The notes beneath the pieces are model-generated. The model made no database searches. It was not told where the DNA came from and saw nothing but the letters and a program-made list of their open reading frames with translations. The position numbers and the translations under genes were made by a program. A stretch of 64,000 bases of DNA, from contig NZ_AUMP01000024.1 in the NCBI RefSeq assembly GCF_000430745.1, forward strand, positions 19,325 to 83,324. Reading direction: 5' to 3'. The stretch comes from Fictibacillus gelatini DSM 15865. GTDB taxonomy: Bacteria > Bacillota > Bacilli > Bacillales > Fictibacillaceae. Shown piece by piece: positions 50,320-60,180 of the stretch. The number at the start of each line of letters is the position of its first letter. Position 1 is the stretch's first letter.

Positions 50320-50364
50320 GGAAACATAAAAAGAGCGGATATTACCCGCTCTTTTTATGTTTCC
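50320..50364. terminator. Perfect 19-bp inverted repeat, bidirectional terminator
   Basis: Arms at 50320-50338 and 50346-50364 are perfectly complementary (core AAAAAGAGCGG / CCGCTCTTTTT) with a seven-base loop. It is unusually long for a terminator. Confidence 0.85.
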
Positions 50365-50539
50365 ATTTCTTTTGTGTGTGTTCGAAAAACGTTTCGGAGC
50401 CTTGCCTTCATTTCGATCCACATTTCATGTTTTACCGCGTTGTCAAAGAAAACAAATGACGGATCTATTCCAAACTATTAGCAAATTTATACATTGCTTG
50501 AAGGGTGTTTATCTAACGCCAAATGAATCAAGAAAAAAA

Positions 50540-50570
50540 CACGTTTCGGAGAGGAAACGTGTTTTATCTG
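50540..50570 (-). terminator. Terminator after the aminotransferase gene
   Basis: AAAACACGTTTC and GAAACGTGTTTT form a perfect 12-bp stem with a short loop just past the aminotransferase stop in the minus direction. Confidence 0.9.
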
Positions 50571-50573
50571 AAC

Positions 50574-51914
50574 CTATAATTGGGCAAAGCTTTCCTTTAT
50601 TGTTTTAACAATGAAGGAGAAGTCGTCTTCGGTAATGCTTAATGGCGGGGCGAGCTGCAGGATGTTATTGAAGCCAGCAACAGTGTCGCCGTTTTTTCCG
50701 ATAATGAGCCCTTTTTCTTTGCAAAGGCCAATAGCTTTGTTCATTTTATCAATCGATGCCGGTTCCTTCGTCTCTTTGTTTTCTACAAGCTCAATTCCGA
50801 TAAGCAGGCCCCTTCCGCGAACATCGCCGACATCCGGGTGGTCCTTTAGTTCGGCAAGCTCATTTAATAGCCGTTTGCCTAACTCTTTTGAACGTTCTAC
50901 TAGTTTTTCATTTTCCATGATTTCGAGATTTTTCAAGGCAAGGGCGCAGGCGGCCGGATTTCCGCCAAATGTGTTGACATGGCGGAAGTGGTCATATGCG
51001 CCGCTTCCAGAGTACGCTTCATAAATTTCCCGTTTGACGGCAGTAGCGGACAGCGGGAGGTAGGCGCTCGTAATTCCTTTTGCCATTGTAATGATGTCAG
51101 GTTTGACCTCATAGTTCATAAAGCCAAACTTCTCGCCCGTTCGTCCGAATCCGCAAATGACTTCATCGCAAATAAGGAGTGCGCCGTGCTTCTCGCAATA
51201 TTCTTTTACCTTTTTCATGTAGCCGTCAGGAGGCATTAAGATTCCGCCGCCCGTAATGATCGGCTCCATAATGACTCCAGCGATTGTTTCGCTTAATTCC
51301 CATGTCATGACGCGGTCGATTTCAGCGGCGCTTGAGAGGGTATGAACGTCTTCTGGATTTCGGTACGTGTCAGGCGGTGCGACATGAATGAATCCCATAC
51401 TGAGCGGTTCATATTTATATTTTCTTTGCGCCTGGCCGGTTGCGCTAAGCGCACCCATCGAGTTGCCGTGGTACGCGCGGTAGCGGGAAATAAACTTATA
51501 GCGTCCATGATCCCCATTTTGCTGGTGGTATTGACGGACAATTTTAAATGCGGTTTCATTCGCTTCTGAGCCGCTGTTAGAGAAGAAAATGACATAATCG
51601 CCGCCAAGCCATTCATTCAGCTTTTCAGCCAGTTTAATTGCCGGAACATGGCTCTGGGTTAATGGGAAGTAGGGCATTTCTTTAAGTTGTTCGTACGCCG
51701 CTTCAGCAAGTTCGGTTCGTCCGTAGCCGACATTGACGCACCAGAGGCCGGACATTCCATCTAAATAGCGGTTTCCGTCACTGTCGGTCACCCATGCCCC
51801 TTCTGCTTTTTGGATGACGAGATTAGCAGGATTGGGTGCGGAGCCTTTCATCGAATGCCAGAGGTACTTCGCGTCCTTTGCCAGAAGCTCTTTCGTTTGG
51901 TCAGTCGCTTGCAT
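50574..51914 (-). CDS. Class III omega-aminotransferase
   Basis: A 446-residue PLP enzyme. Marks are GNRYLDGMSGLWCVNVGYGR, FFSNSGSEANETAFKIVRQY, CDEVICGFGRTGEKFG and the PLP-lysine in ITMAKGITSAYLPL, with HVNTFGGNPAACA. This pattern is that of beta-alanine/taurine/GABA:pyruvate aminotransferases rather than ornithine aminotransferase. ATG 51914 has GGAG nine bases before it. It lies 91 bases after the methylmalonate-semialdehyde dehydrogenase gene in the same direction, so the two probably make and oxidise a semialdehyde in sequence. Confidence 0.9.
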   Translation of the reverse strand: MQATDQTKELLAKDAKYLWHSMKGSAPNPANLVIQKAEGAWVTDSDGNRYLDGMSGLWCVNVGYGRTELAEAAYEQLKEMPYFPLTQSHVPAIKLAEKLNEWLGGDYVIFFSNSGSEANETAFKIVRQYHQQNGDHGRYKFISRYRAYHGNSMGALSATGQAQRKYKYEPLSMGFIHVAPPDTYRNPEDVHTLSSAAEIDRVMTWELSETIAGVIMEPIITGGGILMPPDGYMKKVKEYCEKHGALLICDEVICGFGRTGEKFGFMNYEVKPDIITMAKGITSAYLPLSATAVKREIYEAYSGSGAYDHFRHVNTFGGNPAACALALKNLEIMENEKLVERSKELGKRLLNELAELKDHPDVGDVRGRGLLIGIELVENKETKEPASIDKMNKAIGLCKEKGLIIGKNGDTVAGFNNILQLAPPLSITEDDFSFIVKTIKESFAQL

Positions 51915-52005
51915 GATCATCAACTCCGTTCTTTTTATTCACGTATGGATAACCGGAATCGGCGATTCGCCGATTCCAATCCACAAGATTGCTAGAATAA
52001 TTTTG

Positions 52006-53463
52006 TTAATATCTTGCAGTTAACATTTTCTTGCGTGTATAGAATTCTACTCCGTCGCGTCCATTCGTATGAAGGTCGCCATAGAACGATTTCTTATAGC
52101 CGGAGAATGGGAAGAAGGCCATTGGCGCAGGAACCCCGATATTAATGCCAAGCATGCCTGCATCTATTTCTTCACGGAATTCACGGATCGCTTTTGCGCT
52201 ATCGGTATAAAGACAGGCGCCGTTCGCGAATTCGGATTGGTTTGTAATTTCAATGGCTTCTTGAAGGCTATTGGCGCGAACGATGGATAAAACAGGGGCG
52301 AAAATTTCATCTTGCCAAATTTTCATTCCCGGTTTTACGTGATCGAAAAGGGTAGGACCGACAAAGTAGCCGTTTTCGTTGTCTCCTTCACGTCTGCCGT
52401 CACGGACAAGAGTTGCCCCCTCTTTTTCACCAATGTCAATGTAATCGATCGTCCGTTTTTTATGCGCATCGCGGATAACTGGTCCAAGGAACACCTCTTC
52501 ATCCATGCCATTGCCCATTTTGATTTCATCCGCTGCTTGTTTTAACCTGCTGACTAATTCATCGCCTATGTCTCCAACGGCGACGACAACAGATGCCGCC
52601 ATACAGCGTTCGCCTGCAGAACCGAATGCAGCGCCGATAATATTTTTAACCGCATTGTCTAAATCGGCGTCCGGGAGAACGATGGAATGGTTTTTCGCGC
52701 CAGAAAGCGCCTGTACTCGTTTTCCGTTAGCTGCGGCAGTTTTGTAAACATACTCGGCGACCGGCTGGGACCCAACGAAAGATACGGCTGCCACATCTTT
52801 ATGTTCAAGAATGCCGTTTACGACATCGTGAGCCCCATGCACTATGTTAAGGACGCCGTCAGGAAGCCCTGCTTGCTTGAAGAGTTCAGCGAGGCGATTG
52901 GCCAATAGCGGCGTGCGCTCAGACGGCTTTAAGACAAATGTATTTCCGCATGCAATCGCGAGTGGAAACATCCAGCAAGGAACCATCATCGGAAAGTTAA
53001 ACGGCGTGATCCCGCCAACGACGCCGATTGGGTAGCGATACATTCCGGATTCAAGATCGGTTGCAATGTCAGGAAGTTGTGTGCCCATCATTAAAGTCGG
53101 TGCCCCTGCGGCAAATTCAACGCATTCAATCCCGCGCTGTACTTCTCCGTAAGCTTCGCCATAACTTTTTCCGTTTTCTAACGTTACAAGCTCAGCTAGT
53201 TCCTCCCAGTTTTCAACGAGGAGCTGTTGAAAGCGGAAGAGGATGCGAGCGCGTTTTGGAACGGCGACCTTTTTCCATGTTTTAAACGCTTCTTTCGCAC
53301 TAGCGACGGCTTTGTCCAAATCTTCTCTTGTGGAAATGGGGACACGGGCGATCACTTCGCCTGTCGCAGGATTTGGAACTTCTTCTGACTGTTTGCCGGC
53401 CGATTCGACCCACTGTCCACCAATATAGTTTTTTAGAAGCTGTACATCTTTTGTTACAGTCAT
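52006..53463 (-). CDS. mmsA: CoA-acylating methylmalonate-semialdehyde dehydrogenase
   Basis: A 485-residue aldehyde dehydrogenase of the MmsA/IolA type. It starts [20 protein letters not shown], has the catalytic Cys in [17 protein letters not shown], the expected [20 protein letters not shown] and ends [19 protein letters not shown] as in the CoA-dependent subfamily. It converts malonate or methylmalonate semialdehyde to acetyl- or propionyl-CoA, in valine, beta-alanine or inositol breakdown. No iol genes are nearby; the aminotransferase downstream favours beta-alanine or a similar amine. GGGAGG precedes the ATG. Confidence 0.93.
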   Translation of the reverse strand: MTVTKDVQLLKNYIGGQWVESAGKQSEEVPNPATGEVIARVPISTREDLDKAVASAKEAFKTWKKVAVPKRARILFRFQQLLVENWEELAELVTLENGKSYGEAYGEVQRGIECVEFAAGAPTLMMGTQLPDIATDLESGMYRYPIGVVGGITPFNFPMMVPCWMFPLAIACGNTFVLKPSERTPLLANRLAELFKQAGLPDGVLNIVHGAHDVVNGILEHKDVAAVSFVGSQPVAEYVYKTAAANGKRVQALSGAKNHSIVLPDADLDNAVKNIIGAAFGSAGERCMAASVVVAVGDIGDELVSRLKQAADEIKMGNGMDEEVFLGPVIRDAHKKRTIDYIDIGEKEGATLVRDGRREGDNENGYFVGPTLFDHVKPGMKIWQDEIFAPVLSIVRANSLQEAIEITNQSEFANGACLYTDSAKAIREFREEIDAGMLGINIGVPAPMAFFPFSGYKKSFYGDLHTNGRDGVEFYTRKKMLTARY

Positions 53464-53517
53464 TGTAAAACCTCCCGGATTTAACGTTTAATCTCTTTGA
53501 GTTCATTATAGTCCCTG

Positions 53518-53532
53518 TGATAAGCGCTTTCA
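53518..53532. promoter_or_regulatory. Possible CcpA (cre) site upstream of mmsA
   Basis: TGATAAGCGCTTTCA resembles the catabolite-responsive consensus TGWAANCGNTNWCA, with one extra base in the left arm. It lies 55-69 bases upstream of the mmsA start. Confidence 0.4.
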
Positions 53533-53695
53533 TTAGACAAAACGTTAAAAGATTTCTGAAGATTTCGCTACGTTTTGCCTACCGATGTGGAAAGCTGCAC
53601 AAATTTTGGAGTCGGTGTGTTAACGAACACAAGGCAGTTCCAGATGTACAGCCGCTCTTTGCCTGGTCCAAACCAGGTAGAGAAGTCAACTATAA

Positions 53696-53737
53696 AAAAA
53701 CCATCGCCCATTCACATGGCAATGGTTTTGTTGGTCG
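53696..53737 (-). terminator. Hairpin after the DinB-fold gene
   Basis: AAAACCATYG-type arms (AAAAACCAT and ATGGTTTT) enclose a GCC/GGC pair and a short loop, just past the DinB-fold stop in the minus direction. Confidence 0.55.
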
Positions 53738-53757
53738 TTCATTGATATTGAATTTTT

Positions 53758-54261
53758 TTAAGATTTTGGCGTTTCCATGCCTAATACGGCCCACTCCTCT
53801 TTTGATGGGCCGTATATTCCGGGAACGGTTAAACCCGCTTGCCGCATGAGAACCGTCATTTGCCCGCGATGATGGGTTTGATGCTGATTTAAGTAAAGTA
53901 AAAGCACTCCTTTTGGCATTTGCTGTCCAAAAAAGTTGATGGATTCAGTCAGATCATGATCCGTCCATTGAGCCTTCAGCGATTGAATAAAGGCATCAGA
54001 AACTTTTTCGTAACTTTTGGCGATAAACTCAGCCGAATGAGGGACGGGCCAGTCTTTATCGGGCGCCTCAAAGGTAAGTCCCGCCTGTGATGAAATGACT
54101 TTAATTGCAGTCACGGTGTGCCATGCGATCCGTCCCAATGTCCAATTCTCCGGAGAGACTTCTTGATCAAGCGACTCGTCAGTTAATTGGTTGAGCACTT
54201 TCTTCGTGGCTTTAGCCTCGTAGTGCCAGGATTGGAAAAAGTCGTTCAATGACCGATACAT
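53758..54261 (-). CDS. DinB-family (DUF664/YfiT-like) protein
   Basis: A 167-residue four-helix-bundle protein of the DinB/YfiT superfamily. The metal-binding histidines are visible: LGRIAWHTVTAIKVI (His about 48) and NQHQTHHRGQMTVLMRQAGL (the His pair near 128-132). Family members include bacillithiol-dependent transferases (BstA) in Bacillus; many others are uncharacterised. The protein starts MYRSLNDFFQSWHYEAKATK. AAGGAGG precedes the ATG. It stands alone. Confidence 0.88.
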   Translation of the reverse strand: MYRSLNDFFQSWHYEAKATKKVLNQLTDESLDQEVSPENWTLGRIAWHTVTAIKVISSQAGLTFEAPDKDWPVPHSAEFIAKSYEKVSDAFIQSLKAQWTDHDLTESINFFGQQMPKGVLLLYLNQHQTHHRGQMTVLMRQAGLTVPGIYGPSKEEWAVLGMETPKS

Positions 54262-54496
54262 TCTTTGCCTCCTTAAATTCAGAATAATGATTATTTCGCT
54301 TGCTTACCAAAAACTCCTTTTTTTCTTGGAACTTTAAAATTGAATATTGTTGAACGTCAATGGATGCAATAAATTGGCGAACGGTGATTCCGCAAAACAA
54401 ATCCTTTTCCGACAAAATCACCCCGTACAATTCTGGACAAGGATATGTCACAATAATAGTAAGCAGACGTTCACAGCAAAAGCTAGGGGTGATGAA

Positions 54497-54796
54497 ATGA
54501 ACAACATTATTTCGTTTAAAGTGCTTTCCAGTTCAATTCCACTGCCGAAGATCATAAAGTTCCATGAGATTTGCCAGCAGTATCAAGACTGTACGGTTTA
54601 TGTTTACAAGAATAAGGAAACGTGCATAGTAGAAAGTATGACGAAGTTGGTTTCATTTATTTTAAACCTCCGTGGCCGTGATTTTCTTGTGATCATTGAA
54701 GGGGAAGAAGTTAAAAGCGCTTATAGGGCGATTCAATCTCTTTTAAACGAAAAAGAAGAAGCGACGATTGCGGAAGAATGCGAACTGCTGAATTAA
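54497..54796 (+). CDS. HPr/Crh-like protein without the active-site histidine
   Basis: A 99-residue protein that aligns with HPr along its length: IISFKVLSSSIPLPKIIKFH for strand 1 and helix 1, CIVESMTKLVSFILNLRGRD for the Ser46 region and EEVKSAYRAIQSLLN for the last helix. The position of the phosphorylated His15 of HPr reads P or L, while a Ser equivalent to Ser46 is kept (VESMTK), as in the regulatory paralogue Crh. It would then be a target of HPr kinase rather than a PTS carrier. ATG 54497 follows AGGGGTGATG. A strong terminator follows. Confidence 0.7.
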   Translation: MNNIISFKVLSSSIPLPKIIKFHEICQQYQDCTVYVYKNKETCIVESMTKLVSFILNLRGRDFLVIIEGEEVKSAYRAIQSLLNEKEEATIAEECELLN

Positions 54797-54807
54797 ATAA
54801 AGGATAT

Positions 54808-54844
54808 TGAACTAGCCGGGAAAACGAATTTCCCGGCTAGTTCT
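54808..54844 (+). terminator. Terminator after the HPr-like gene
   Basis: AACTAGCCGGGAAA and TTTCCCGGCTAGTT form a perfect 14-bp stem with a short loop. Confidence 0.92.
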
Positions 54845-54985
54845 TCTTTCCGACCTTCTAAAAACATGAAACCTCTTCCTGTTTTGAACGTAATATGACT
54901 ATAACTTCAAACAGAAGGCTAAAATAATGTTCACGTTTTAATATTTCATGAAACAAAGGATTTTTTTTAGGAAGGGTGTATGCCA

Positions 54986-55669
54986 ATGGATTGGCGGCAG
55001 GTCGTTCCTCTCATTCAACGCATAAAAATTGAAGCCACTGAGGACAATGGTATAGTCCGGGTCAAAGAAGCCCCTTCCGAATTGACATGCATCGGCAAGG
55101 GAACGGATGCAGCCGTATTCGTCCATGACGAATTTCCGCGATATGCGTTTAAAGTTTATGCGATTGGCAGGGAAGAAAAGCGGAAAAATGAAGAAAAAGC
55201 GTACCGGCTATTAAAGGATAGCCCATATTTCCCCCGTTTTTATGGATCGGGAAAGTCTTATATTGTCATCAGCAATGAAAAAGGGATCAATTTGTATGAC
55301 TGTTTAATTCGAGGAATTGAAATTCCGAAACACGTGATTGATGAAGTAGATCGGGCGATGGAGCATGCCCGTCATGTTGGCTTGAATCCTCGCGACGTTC
55401 ATTTAAAAAATATTATTCTTCAAGGTGACCACGTGAAGCTGATTGACGTCTCTGAATATGTCAACCCGGGAAATGACCGAAGATGGGAGCATTTAAAGGA
55501 AGGGTATCAATTGTACTATCCATTAATCGCTTCACGAAAAATCCCCCCATCTGTTCTTGATTTTGTGAACAACCAGTATAAAAAACAGAAGTCTCCAACT
55601 TTTTCCGTTCAAAAGTTCGGCAAGCTCCTTCTGCCGCTTCTTTCAAAATTGCTGGAGGAAAGGGCGTAG
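54986..55669 (+). CDS. Protein-kinase-like protein (YrzF type)
   Basis: A 227-residue protein with a reduced eukaryotic-like kinase fold. LTCIGKGTDAAVFVHDEF resembles the glycine-rich loop, YAFKVYAIG holds the ATP-binding Lys, NPRDVHLKNIILQG replaces the HRD-x4-N loop, and KLIDVSEYVN the DFG metal site. It resembles small Bacillus YrzF/YbdM-type Ser/Thr kinases. ATG 54986 has GGAAGGG nine bases before it; ATG 54980 is too close. It converges with a LysR gene nine bases away. Confidence 0.8.
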   Translation: MDWRQVVPLIQRIKIEATEDNGIVRVKEAPSELTCIGKGTDAAVFVHDEFPRYAFKVYAIGREEKRKNEEKAYRLLKDSPYFPRFYGSGKSYIVISNEKGINLYDCLIRGIEIPKHVIDEVDRAMEHARHVGLNPRDVHLKNIILQGDHVKLIDVSEYVNPGNDRRWEHLKEGYQLYYPLIASRKIPPSVLDFVNNQYKKQKSPTFSVQKFGKLLLPLLSKLLEERA

Positions 55670-55677
55670 CCGGAGAA

Positions 55678-56598
55678 TCAAAAATTTTCTTTTTTTACAA
55701 TGACGGAATGGTAGCTGTTGAATAGTTTGAGTGATAAATCTTTCGTAAATTCTTGCGCTTCATGGATAAAGGCAGAGACGACCGGCAACGTATACCTTGA
55801 AGCGCGAAATGCCAGGCCGACATTTTGATACACTTGCGGGTTCAAATAGGAGGCGGAGACTTTCGGCAATGTCGCGGGGATCGCCATTTCTGGCAAAATC
55901 GTATTCCCGACGCCCTCTTGCACCATTGCTAAAATGGTCGCAATGTCCCTGACTTCAAATTGGATGTTCGGCGCACATCCCTGTGCATTAAAGATGGAGC
56001 GAAGCACCCGGTCGCATTCTTTCGGCATAATAAAAGGCTCATGGGCGATCGTTTTTAACTCAAGGGAAGCCTTTCCGTTTGCCGGATGGTTTTCAGGCAA
56101 AAAAATGACCATTTTGTCCTGGACAAGCGGGACAAAGTCGAATTCTTGCATGTTTTCCGAGACGACCGCAAGATCAATGACCGATAGCTTTAACCAGTTT
56201 CGGAGCTCTTCAAAGCTCCCTTCGTAAAGAATGACTTCAATGCCGGGAAATCGTTTCTTGAATGAGCCGATCATCCCAGGCAATAATTTTGCAGACATGC
56301 TTGATATGCCTCCGATGCGGATCGTCCCTGTTTCAAGTTCGGTGATACCGGCTGCCTCATTGATGATTTTAGTTTTGATGGCCATTAGTTCCCGAATAAG
56401 ACCCGTGATTCGCTCTCCGACCTTTGTTAAGCTGACTCCCTTGCGATTCCGGTTTAATAATTTAACATTTAAGTCGGTTTCTAAAGCTGCAACGGCCTGG
56501 CTGACAGCGGACTGTGAAAGGCCGATTTGTTCTCCGGCTTTTGTAAAGCTTTTCGTTTCAACGACTGTTAAAAAAACTTCCAATTGAAATAATGTCAT
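55678..56598 (-). CDS. LysR-family transcriptional regulator
   Basis: A 306-residue LysR protein. The HTH is SFTKAGEQIGLSQSAVSQAV with ALETDLNVKLLNR, and the periplasmic-binding-like effector domain covers about residues 90-290 (GTIRIGGISSMSAKLLPGMI). Its closest described types are CysL/CytR-like regulators of Bacillus. GGAGAACT precedes the ATG. It is divergent from trxA; the 114-base gap presumably holds its binding sites, so it may control itself and trxA. The effector is unknown. Confidence 0.92.
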   Translation of the reverse strand: MTLFQLEVFLTVVETKSFTKAGEQIGLSQSAVSQAVAALETDLNVKLLNRNRKGVSLTKVGERITGLIRELMAIKTKIINEAAGITELETGTIRIGGISSMSAKLLPGMIGSFKKRFPGIEVILYEGSFEELRNWLKLSVIDLAVVSENMQEFDFVPLVQDKMVIFLPENHPANGKASLELKTIAHEPFIMPKECDRVLRSIFNAQGCAPNIQFEVRDIATILAMVQEGVGNTILPEMAIPATLPKVSASYLNPQVYQNVGLAFRASRYTLPVVSAFIHEAQEFTKDLSLKLFNSYHSVIVKKENF

Positions 56599-56712
56599 CG
56601 TTAGTTCTCCTGGAATTAGTTTTTCTTATGCTGTAAATTTAAAACATTAATTTTACTTATTCTAAAATGCGCCATATACTATTGTCAACGCTAAAGAAAA
56701 GGAGAGAGTCAC

Positions 56713-57036
56713 ATGGGTTTATTGCATGCCGATGGAGAAGGGATCTTGAAGGAAATCGAAACGAGCAAAACCGTGCTCATTGACTGCTGGGCGCCTTGGT
56801 GCGGTCCATGCCGAATGATCAACCCGATTCTTGAAGAGATCCATGAAGAATTAGGGGTAAAAATCGTTAAAGTAAATGCCGATGATAATGAGGACTTCAT
56901 TAGCCGGCAACAAGTGCTTGGCATCCCGACGTTGCTACTTTTTAAAGATGGTCAGCTTGTTGACCGGATAACGGGATTCAGGCCAAAAGAGCAAATCATT
57001 GAATTTTTGAAGTCACACGAAGTTGTTGAGGTGTAA
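56713..57036 (+). CDS. trxA: Thioredoxin
   Basis: A 107-residue thioredoxin with the redox motif WCGPCR (in VLIDCWAPWCGPCRMINPIL) and the cis-proline loop LGIPTLLLFKDGQ. There is a Cys instead of the usual Phe/Asp-region residue (LIDCW), and the protein is a little diverged from housekeeping TrxA of Bacillus, so it may be a second thioredoxin. It could serve the arsenate reductase but is not linked to it. AAAGGAGAG precedes the ATG. Divergent LysR gene upstream; strong terminator downstream. Confidence 0.93.
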   Translation: MGLLHADGEGILKEIETSKTVLIDCWAPWCGPCRMINPILEEIHEELGVKIVKVNADDNEDFISRQQVLGIPTLLLFKDGQLVDRITGFRPKEQIIEFLKSHEVVEV

Positions 57037-57041
57037 AGCAT

Positions 57042-57076
57042 ATGACCAGCTCTGGCGAAAGAGCTGGTTTTTTTAT
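57042..57076 (+). terminator. Terminator after trxA
   Basis: ACCAGCTCT and AGAGCTGGT with a six-base loop and T run. Confidence 0.92.
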
Positions 57077-57194
57077 ATGAAGTTTTTTAATTGCTATTCG
57101 CTTCCGAATGTGTACTTTCAACATAACGGCCATCCCGTTTGAATAGGATGATAACAATAAGAATCATCCTTCGGGTGAATTAAAGGAGAACGGT

Positions 57195-58676
57195 ATGACT
57201 GCTCACATGCTTCCTCAATTAACACCCGCTCAAATGCTGTCGGTTATCGAAAAAGGGCTTCCAAAATCGCGAATTCCAAAACGCATCACCGTTGTTGGCG
57301 CGGGAATGTCAGGGCTTGTTGCGGCTTCTCTATTAAAAGGAGCGGGACACAGTGTCACGATTCTGGAAGCTTCAGAAAGAGTGGGCGGGCGCGTTTACAC
57401 CATTCGCTCGCCTTTTAGCAGTGGGCTATATTTTAACGCAGGGGCCATGCGGATTCCCGACAGCCATTATTTGACCTTAGCCTATATTAAAAAATTTGGA
57501 TTGCCCGTCAATGAATTTATTAATCGAACGCCAGTGGATTTGATTTACGTCAATGGTATAAAAACGAGACTCGATCATTATGAAAAAAATCCGGGCATAT
57601 TAAACTTTCCCATTTTCCCAAATGAAATGGGAAAATCATCAGAAGAACTTTTGCTTTTAGCCATCAAGCCAATTCTTGATTTTATACGTAAAGATCCTCA
57701 TAAAAATTGGCTTTTAGTCCAAAAAGAATTTGGCACCTATTCGTTAGGTTCATTTTTGAGCACCTATCATTATCAATATGGAACGACGTTTTCAGATGGG
57801 GCAATCGATATGATCGGTGTCCTTCTTGATCTGGAAGCTTATATGGGAATGTCCTTTCTTGAAGTATTGAGAGAAATGCCGTTATTTGCATATAAAAGCA
57901 AGTTTTATGAACTTACAGACGGGATGGATCGGCTGCCGCACGCGTTTCTCCCGCAATTAAAAGAGGATATTCGATTCAGGCAATGGATGACGAAAATCGT
58001 TCAAGACCAGACGAGTGTAACCATTTATACGAACGATCAGAAAACGTCACAGAATTTCACAATCACAAGTGATCTTGCCATTGTCACCATCCCTTTTTCT
58101 CTAATGAGATTTGTACAAATTCAGCCATACCAATCTTTTTCCTATTTTAAGAGAAAAGCGATTCGTGAACTGAATTATATGGCATCGACAAAGATCGGGC
58201 TTCAATTTAAAAGCAGGTTTTGGGAAAAGTACGGTCAATATGGCGGAAAGTCGATAACGGATTTGCCCATTCGGTTTTCCTATTATCCAAGCGTCGGGAT
58301 CGGCTCAAGCGGGCCCGCCATTGTGATTGCCAGTTATACATGGGCGGATGAAGCGTTAACTTGGGAAGGATTATCAAACGATGAACGCGTTCGGCATGCC
58401 CTTCAAAACATGGCTCAGTTATTTGGGGATCAAGTCTATAAAGAGTTTGAAACAGGGACTTCGTTCAGCTGGACGGGAAATCCATATTCTTGCGGTGGGT
58501 TTACCGCTTTTGAACCGGGGCAGGAAACAGAGCTTTACCCTTATATTGCCTTGCCGGAAGGAAGAGTGCATTTTGCCGGAGAACATACAACTTTAACGCA
58601 TGCCTGGATCCAGGGGGCAATTGAGTCCGGAATTCGCGTTGCTTATGAAGTCAATGATTTGCCGAGAGCTTTTTGA
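57195..58676 (+). CDS. Flavin amine oxidase family protein
   Basis: A 493-residue FAD enzyme of the monoamine / L-amino-acid oxidase family. The dinucleotide-binding fold is ITVVGAGMSGLVAASLLKGA, followed by GGRVYTIRSPFSSGLYFNAG with AMRIP, which matches L-amino-acid oxidases, and the C-terminal FAD motif VHFAGEHTTLTHAWIQGAIE. It oxidises an amine or amino acid with release of H2O2 and ammonia; substrate unknown. AAAGGAGAACGG precedes the ATG. It is a single-gene unit closed by a terminator. Confidence 0.9.
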   Translation: MTAHMLPQLTPAQMLSVIEKGLPKSRIPKRITVVGAGMSGLVAASLLKGAGHSVTILEASERVGGRVYTIRSPFSSGLYFNAGAMRIPDSHYLTLAYIKKFGLPVNEFINRTPVDLIYVNGIKTRLDHYEKNPGILNFPIFPNEMGKSSEELLLLAIKPILDFIRKDPHKNWLLVQKEFGTYSLGSFLSTYHYQYGTTFSDGAIDMIGVLLDLEAYMGMSFLEVLREMPLFAYKSKFYELTDGMDRLPHAFLPQLKEDIRFRQWMTKIVQDQTSVTIYTNDQKTSQNFTITSDLAIVTIPFSLMRFVQIQPYQSFSYFKRKAIRELNYMASTKIGLQFKSRFWEKYGQYGGKSITDLPIRFSYYPSVGIGSSGPAIVIASYTWADEALTWEGLSNDERVRHALQNMAQLFGDQVYKEFETGTSFSWTGNPYSCGGFTAFEPGQETELYPYIALPEGRVHFAGEHTTLTHAWIQGAIESGIRVAYEVNDLPRAF

Positions 58677-58684
58677 AAGTTTAA

Positions 58685-58717
58685 AGACGGGCCTTTAGTG
58701 TGTGCCCGTCTTTTTCT
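58685..58717 (+). terminator. Terminator after the amine oxidase gene
   Basis: AGACGGGC and GCCCGTCT with an 11-base loop and a T-rich tail. It also lies 3' to the small minus-strand ORF. Confidence 0.88.
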
Positions 58718-58727
58718 TTTAAACCGT

Positions 58728-58853
58728 TTAATTTTCATTCACAATTGCTTTAAATTCATCATCATCGTTAATTCTTGGATGGGGGGTATCGGTTTCAATT
58801 TCGCGAATCGTAGGTCGTTCAATTTCAATACTTGTTTTCTTGTCTTTTTTCAT
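58728..58853 (-). CDS. Small acidic protein (41 residues)
   Basis: A 41-residue frame on the minus strand starts ATG (58853) six bases after a perfect GAAGGAGGT site and stops at 58728, next to a terminator. The product has a basic head (MKKDKKTSIEIERPTIREIE) and an acidic, hydrophilic tail (TDTPHPRINDDDEFKAIVNE). I recognise no family. The excellent ribosome site and the in-frame stop before the terminator argue for a real gene. Confidence 0.65.
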   Translation of the reverse strand: MKKDKKTSIEIERPTIREIETDTPHPRINDDDEFKAIVNEN

Positions 58854-58977
58854 TGGTCAAACCTCCTTCAACTATTACAAATTCCTTTTCTGCCAGACCT
58901 ATTCTATTGCAAAAATATTTACAATCCGTTCAACTATTCCTATAATTAAACTTATCGCTAGACGTCTGACTTCTTAA

Positions 58978-60009
<1,032 letters not shown>

Positions 60010-60092
60010 GAAGAGTAAAAATGCCAGGCATTATGTAGATCAAGAAAACCAATCTTTGAAATTTAGTTCAATAGCTTTTTTATAAACTTTAT

Positions 60093-60146
60093 GGGACGTA
60101 ATTTGTCTATCTGGGACATTTAATGTCCTTGTCGCCAAATAGACAA
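60093..60146. repeat. Nested inverted repeat between pfkA and fbaA
   Basis: TTGTCTAT (60103-60110) pairs with ATAGACAA (60139-60146), and inside it GGACAT (60114-60119) pairs with ATGTCC (60123-60128). GGGAC also recurs 20 bp apart (60093, 60113). It may be an operator or an RNA hairpin ahead of fbaA; there is no T run. Confidence 0.5.
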
Positions 60147-60180
60147 TACTGACCGTTTCAATTTATAGGAGGAGAATCAT

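Larger units (their letters stand above)
50227..50573. other. Intergenic region with two strong hairpins
   Basis: The 347 bases between the secreted-protein gene and the aminotransferase gene contain no credible ORF. A perfect 19-bp inverted repeat occupies 50320-50364 and a terminator hairpin lies at 50540-50570. The sequence between them (50365-50539) shows nothing I can identify. Confidence 0.6.
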
